A DNA stretch of 64,000 nucleotides from Paralichthys olivaceus (taxonomy: Eukaryota; Chordata; Actinopteri; Pleuronectiformes; Paralichthyidae), in the NCBI RefSeq assembly GCF_024713975.1, contig NC_091111.1, forward strand, positions 14,982,501 through 15,046,500, given 5' to 3'. Below the pieces are notes generated by a model. The model was not told the DNA's origin. It made no database searches and worked only from the letters and a program-made list of their open reading frames with translations. Position numbers and translations under genes: made by a program. Below are positions 60,982 to 64,000 of this stretch, in pieces. Numbering within the stretch: the first letter of the stretch is position 1; each line of letters begins with the position of its first letter.

Positions 60982-61296
60982 TTAAATATTCAAAACGTAT
61001 TCACTGAAAATGTAATCTTCACCGGAGTCTGTAAGTTGCAATGTCACAAAATTCTGCTCGATGAATGAATCTGGTGAACAACTGTGTTGTTGTGAATTAA
61101 CAACTGTCCTCTTTACTGTATCTTGATTTTGAAGCCTGTGTTTTGCATCCTCAGGCGTTAAGTTCTCTGAATCCCCCCCTGCCTGTGAACCGTAACCATT
61201 ATTTTCACCAACTCCCACCTCGATGACCTTTTCAGATCTACCAGGATCCAGAGGACTTAGCTCCACGATCTCACTGGGAGATAAATAACTCCCCAC
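60982..61296 (-). other. unassigned 104-codon ORF, possible exon
   Basis: The minus-strand frame starts at a GTG after an in-frame stop and ends at TAA. Its composition is protein-like and hydrophilic, with an acidic C-terminus (SYLSPSEIVELSPLDPG, TPEDAKHRLQNQD, LTDSGEDYIFSEYVLNI). It resembles a cytoplasmic tail exon. No good polypyrimidine acceptor precedes it and no family was recognised, so chance is possible. Confidence 0.25.
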
Positions 61297-61509
61297 AGAT
61301 GAGCCTCGTCAAATCCCCTCCATCCAGGACCAGGCCCGGCCAATAACACTGGCATCAGAGAAGCAATAAAACACTGCCTGTTCAAACTTCAGCCCATTTC
61401 AAAGAATTGGCCTGGGAGGAAAGGAAAAGTCAGGTTGTTGAAGATGAACTATAACAAGAAGGGCTCTACTGTTTAGAAGCAGAACTGTGGTCAAGTCAAC
61501 TCATTATGA

Positions 61510-61760
61510 ATGAAGAAAGCAAGAAAGTGAAGAGGCAAGGAAGTAAGAAGTGAGTGGGAATTAAGAAAGTAAGTAGGTAAGAAAGGAAGGAAGAAAGGAA
61601 GTAAGGGAGGAGGGAAGGTGGGACGTAAGTAAGGAGCAAAGTAAGTAAATAAGGAATTAAGGAAAAAAGTAAGTGAGGGAGTAAATAGGTAGGTATGTTA
61701 GTAAGGCTTGAAGGAAGGAAGTAAAACGGTAAGGAAGCAAGTAGAAAGGAAGGAAGCCAC
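61510..61760 (+). repeat. purine-rich low-complexity tract
   Basis: Degenerate AAGTA, GGAA and AAGG units on the plus strand for about 250 bp, probably a decayed tetra/pentanucleotide microsatellite. Confidence 0.8.
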
Positions 61761-63014
61761 TACTCTAGGAGAGCTGAAACATTTAGGAATGCAAGCTGAG
61801 AGAAGAGAGAAGGATAAAAATCAAATCAAGAGAAGAGAAGAAAAGAAGAGGGGCTTGGAAAGGAAAGAGGTCTTTTGCTTGTCTGTGAGAGAACCAGGCC
61901 AAAGCTCCGCACCGTGCCAGGTTCCACTCTGACTAGACAAAGTAAATACAAGCATTTAATGAAAAAGAGAAAAAAGGAAGCGAGTAGGTGGCAGAAAGAC
62001 AGCTCCATGCGGGGGGGGGGGGGGGGGCTATAAGGGAAGATGTGAAGATAAAAGAGCACGAGAACGTCTGACTGTGTTTTTACAACTGAGCAGTCGGCCC
62101 TTATCTGACGGCCGGACACAGATTTACACAGATTACCACAGCATTGTCTAACATGATGTCACATCTGTGTGTGTGTGGGGGGACGGAACGGGTGCAAAAA
62201 GAAAGAGACGTTCCTTCATCTCGCTCACTAATCATTTTTACTCAATCTCTCCGTCCATCTCCACATCCAGAGTTTCTGCTCTGGAATAATAAAACAAGAG
62301 CAAGTTAACATCCGGCTATAATCGAAACACCGAAGCAGGAACGCGGGCTCATTCCTGCGCCGCTGTCAGTCCCCAGCCTGTCCTCTCTTCTCGTAACCAA
62401 AACCACACACTAATTCATAAATTACAAACAAAGAGTCCCTTGTGGTTTGGGAGGGACCGGGCCCGGCGCTGCAAACTGGCGCTTCATAGGGGGAGCGGCT
62501 ACACACGTCAATTGGAGAGAAGGGGGGGGGGGGGGAAAGCTGGTCGATGGGCAGAGAGGTGTGGATGCTCAAAAACAAGCTCCCACATTTACAGTCTCAC
62601 AAACAGGCGCACTGTAAACACATTGGCCACAGAGAGGAAAACACACACACACACATCGACACACAGCGTTTGGAAGCCAGCGAAACAATTTTGTCACTTT
62701 CGGAGCCGGGGAACTGACTGCGCCATTGTCTGAGCTGCTCACTGGGTTTTAGGTCCTGTTTACGAGGGGTGACGTGTGTTTGGGTGCGACGCTGAAAGTG
62801 AAGCCTGCGGTGTGCGTTGTGCTCAATGCCAAGCTTCTTTAATAAACACTACACGTGCGGCATTTGGAGTGTGTGAACGATCTGCTCGAATGGCAGCGGA
62901 GCACATGCCTCCTCCCGACAGTCCCTTTAAATTCAATCTACTTACACACCTCAGATATCAGTCTCCTAAATGTGTCTGATTGTTTTATAAAGATCAATGA
63001 TTCTCTGGGAAAAC

Positions 63015-63180
63015 GGGGACATTAAATACCTGGATCCGCCCCTAGATCCGAATCCCGCCAGAATTTAGAGGATTCTTCCCCTGATCCATCCTTCCACAAC
63101 GTTTTGAGGAAATCCAACCAATAAACCAACCAGACAACCAATGGACAGGGGTGAAAACATAACCTCCTTGGGCTGAGGTA
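63015..63180 (+). repeat. interspersed repeat end, copy 2
   Basis: Shares with 48700-48850 the order GGAAATCC-like block, CAACCAATAAACCAACCAG, GGACAGGGGTGAAAACATAA and CCTCCTTGG. Confidence 0.65.
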
Positions 63181-63712
63181 AAACAAAAATCCCTTAAAAG
63201 CATCACACACATAAGAAATGAGAATGACTGCTGGTATTCAAGGTGCCAGTGTTGACAGGGTGTTGTCAGGCCTCGCTTTAGTCGTGCGCTTCATCGCCTC
63301 GTGCATCCAAGTGATCTCATCTGTCAACACATGAAGCCGACAGCTCCCCGTCAGGAGTCTAATCCAGTCAGTCAACCTGGCAAATCTCCCTCTCGGCTCC
63401 CGAACACTTGTTTCCTCCCGTTTCACAGGAATTCCACAATGCACGGACGCAAACTCACGGCAAGTTTTTAACGCTCACATGTTCTCTCACATCCTCAACG
63501 CTAAGACAGAGAGAACATTCCTAAGGGCAACGCAGAAGGTGAGGGATTGAAACAGGGGGATCCTCGGATGACACAGAAACAATCACAGCTTCAGCACAAG
63601 CTCAGATATCTTACACATTTAAAAGCTCAGACAGAAAACAAGGTGACACTTACACACACATTGCTGAATGGAAACTCCTCCAGGGTCCAGGCAGAAACTT
63701 TCTCTGAAGAGC

Positions 63713-63713
<1 letters not shown>

Positions 63714-63746
<33 letters not shown>
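63714..63746. repeat. (TG)n microsatellite
   Basis: About 33 bp of TG repeats. ORFs through it are artefacts. Confidence 0.95.
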
Positions 63747-63749
<3 letters not shown>

Positions 63750-63870
63750 GCTGTCTGCCTTGTCAAACACCCCCCACCACCACCTCCTCCTCTTCTCCGT
63801 CCCGCCAGGAGAGTTAGGACCAGCTTTGCCGTAAAAACAAGCGCTCACGTGAATAGTCCACAGCAGGTCC

Positions 63871-63877
<7 letters not shown>

Positions 63878-63913
<36 letters not shown>

Positions 63914-63915
63914 CA
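63878..63915. repeat. (GA)n microsatellite
   Basis: About 38 bp of GA repeats with one GG interruption. Confidence 0.95.
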
Positions 63916-64000
63916 CGGCCCAAAAAAGGAAAAAGCAACGAGGGAGAGAGCAAAAAAAAAAAAACAGATACCCCCTTTAAGAAGGTATGCTCCTTTATGG

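Larger units (their letters stand above)
59209..64000. other. right-end region without firm genes
   Basis: Holds a purine-rich low-complexity tract (about 61510-61760), long G runs (62011-62027 and 62522-62535), a repeat-family copy at 63015-63180, a (TG)n tract at 63714-63746 and a (GA)n tract at 63878-63915. One minus-strand ORF (60982-61296) is listed separately. No gene was recognised. Confidence 0.5.

Overview
This is vertebrate nuclear DNA, almost certainly from a ray-finned (teleost) fish. Genes are split by GT-AG introns, dinucleotide and tetranucleotide microsatellites are abundant, and several short interspersed repeats of fish type are present. A complete Ty3/gypsy chromovirus of the sushi type sits in the right part of the window. 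No bacterial-style operons, CRISPR arrays, tRNA or rRNA genes were seen.

Layout, left to right. (1) 1-4425, plus strand: the 3' part of slc30a1 (zinc exporter ZnT1), with the end of one coding exon, one intron, the last coding exon and a long 3'UTR. (2) 4440-17040: gene-poor spacer with microsatellites and degenerate repeats. (3) 17040-21077, plus: rd3, a retinal guanylate cyclase regulator, with two coding exons and a probable non-coding 5' exon. slc30a1 followed by rd3 in the same orientation is also the human chromosome 1q32 order. (4) 22281-24472, minus: a seven-exon gene for a small, very basic Lys/Ser-rich protein that I cannot name. Its first coding exon carries only the ATG, and one intron appears to be GC-AG. 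(5) 26233-27988, minus: decayed partial duplicates of efhc1 exons. (6) 28075-31911, minus: efhc1, ten coding exons, 552 residues, three DM10 domains, no EF-hand tail, and a consensus RFX X-box upstream. (7) 33222-35632, minus: eva1a, with two possible extra upstream exons at 38.3 kb and 41.6 kb. (8) 42-53.8 kb: no gene recognised. (9) 53833-59208, plus: a full-length LTR retrotransposon with two 478-bp LTRs that look identical, a 5-bp target duplication, gag, pol and a C-terminal chromodomain. (10) 59.2-64 kb: repeats and low-complexity DNA, with one unexplained minus-strand ORF.

The host genes do not form one pathway: zinc export, photoreceptor cyclase control, ciliary axoneme, and an autophagy/apoptosis-linked membrane protein. 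The retrotransposon is the most self-contained system. The 12 bases directly after its 5' LTR are perfectly complementary to a stretch inside the LTR just downstream of a TATA-like box. This is the signature of Tf1/sushi-type self-priming, in which the transcript's own 5' end replaces a tRNA as primer.

Limits: exon boundaries come from reading splice signals, phases and remembered family sequences, not from alignments or RNA data. Transcription start sites are not known, and repeat family names are only approximate.
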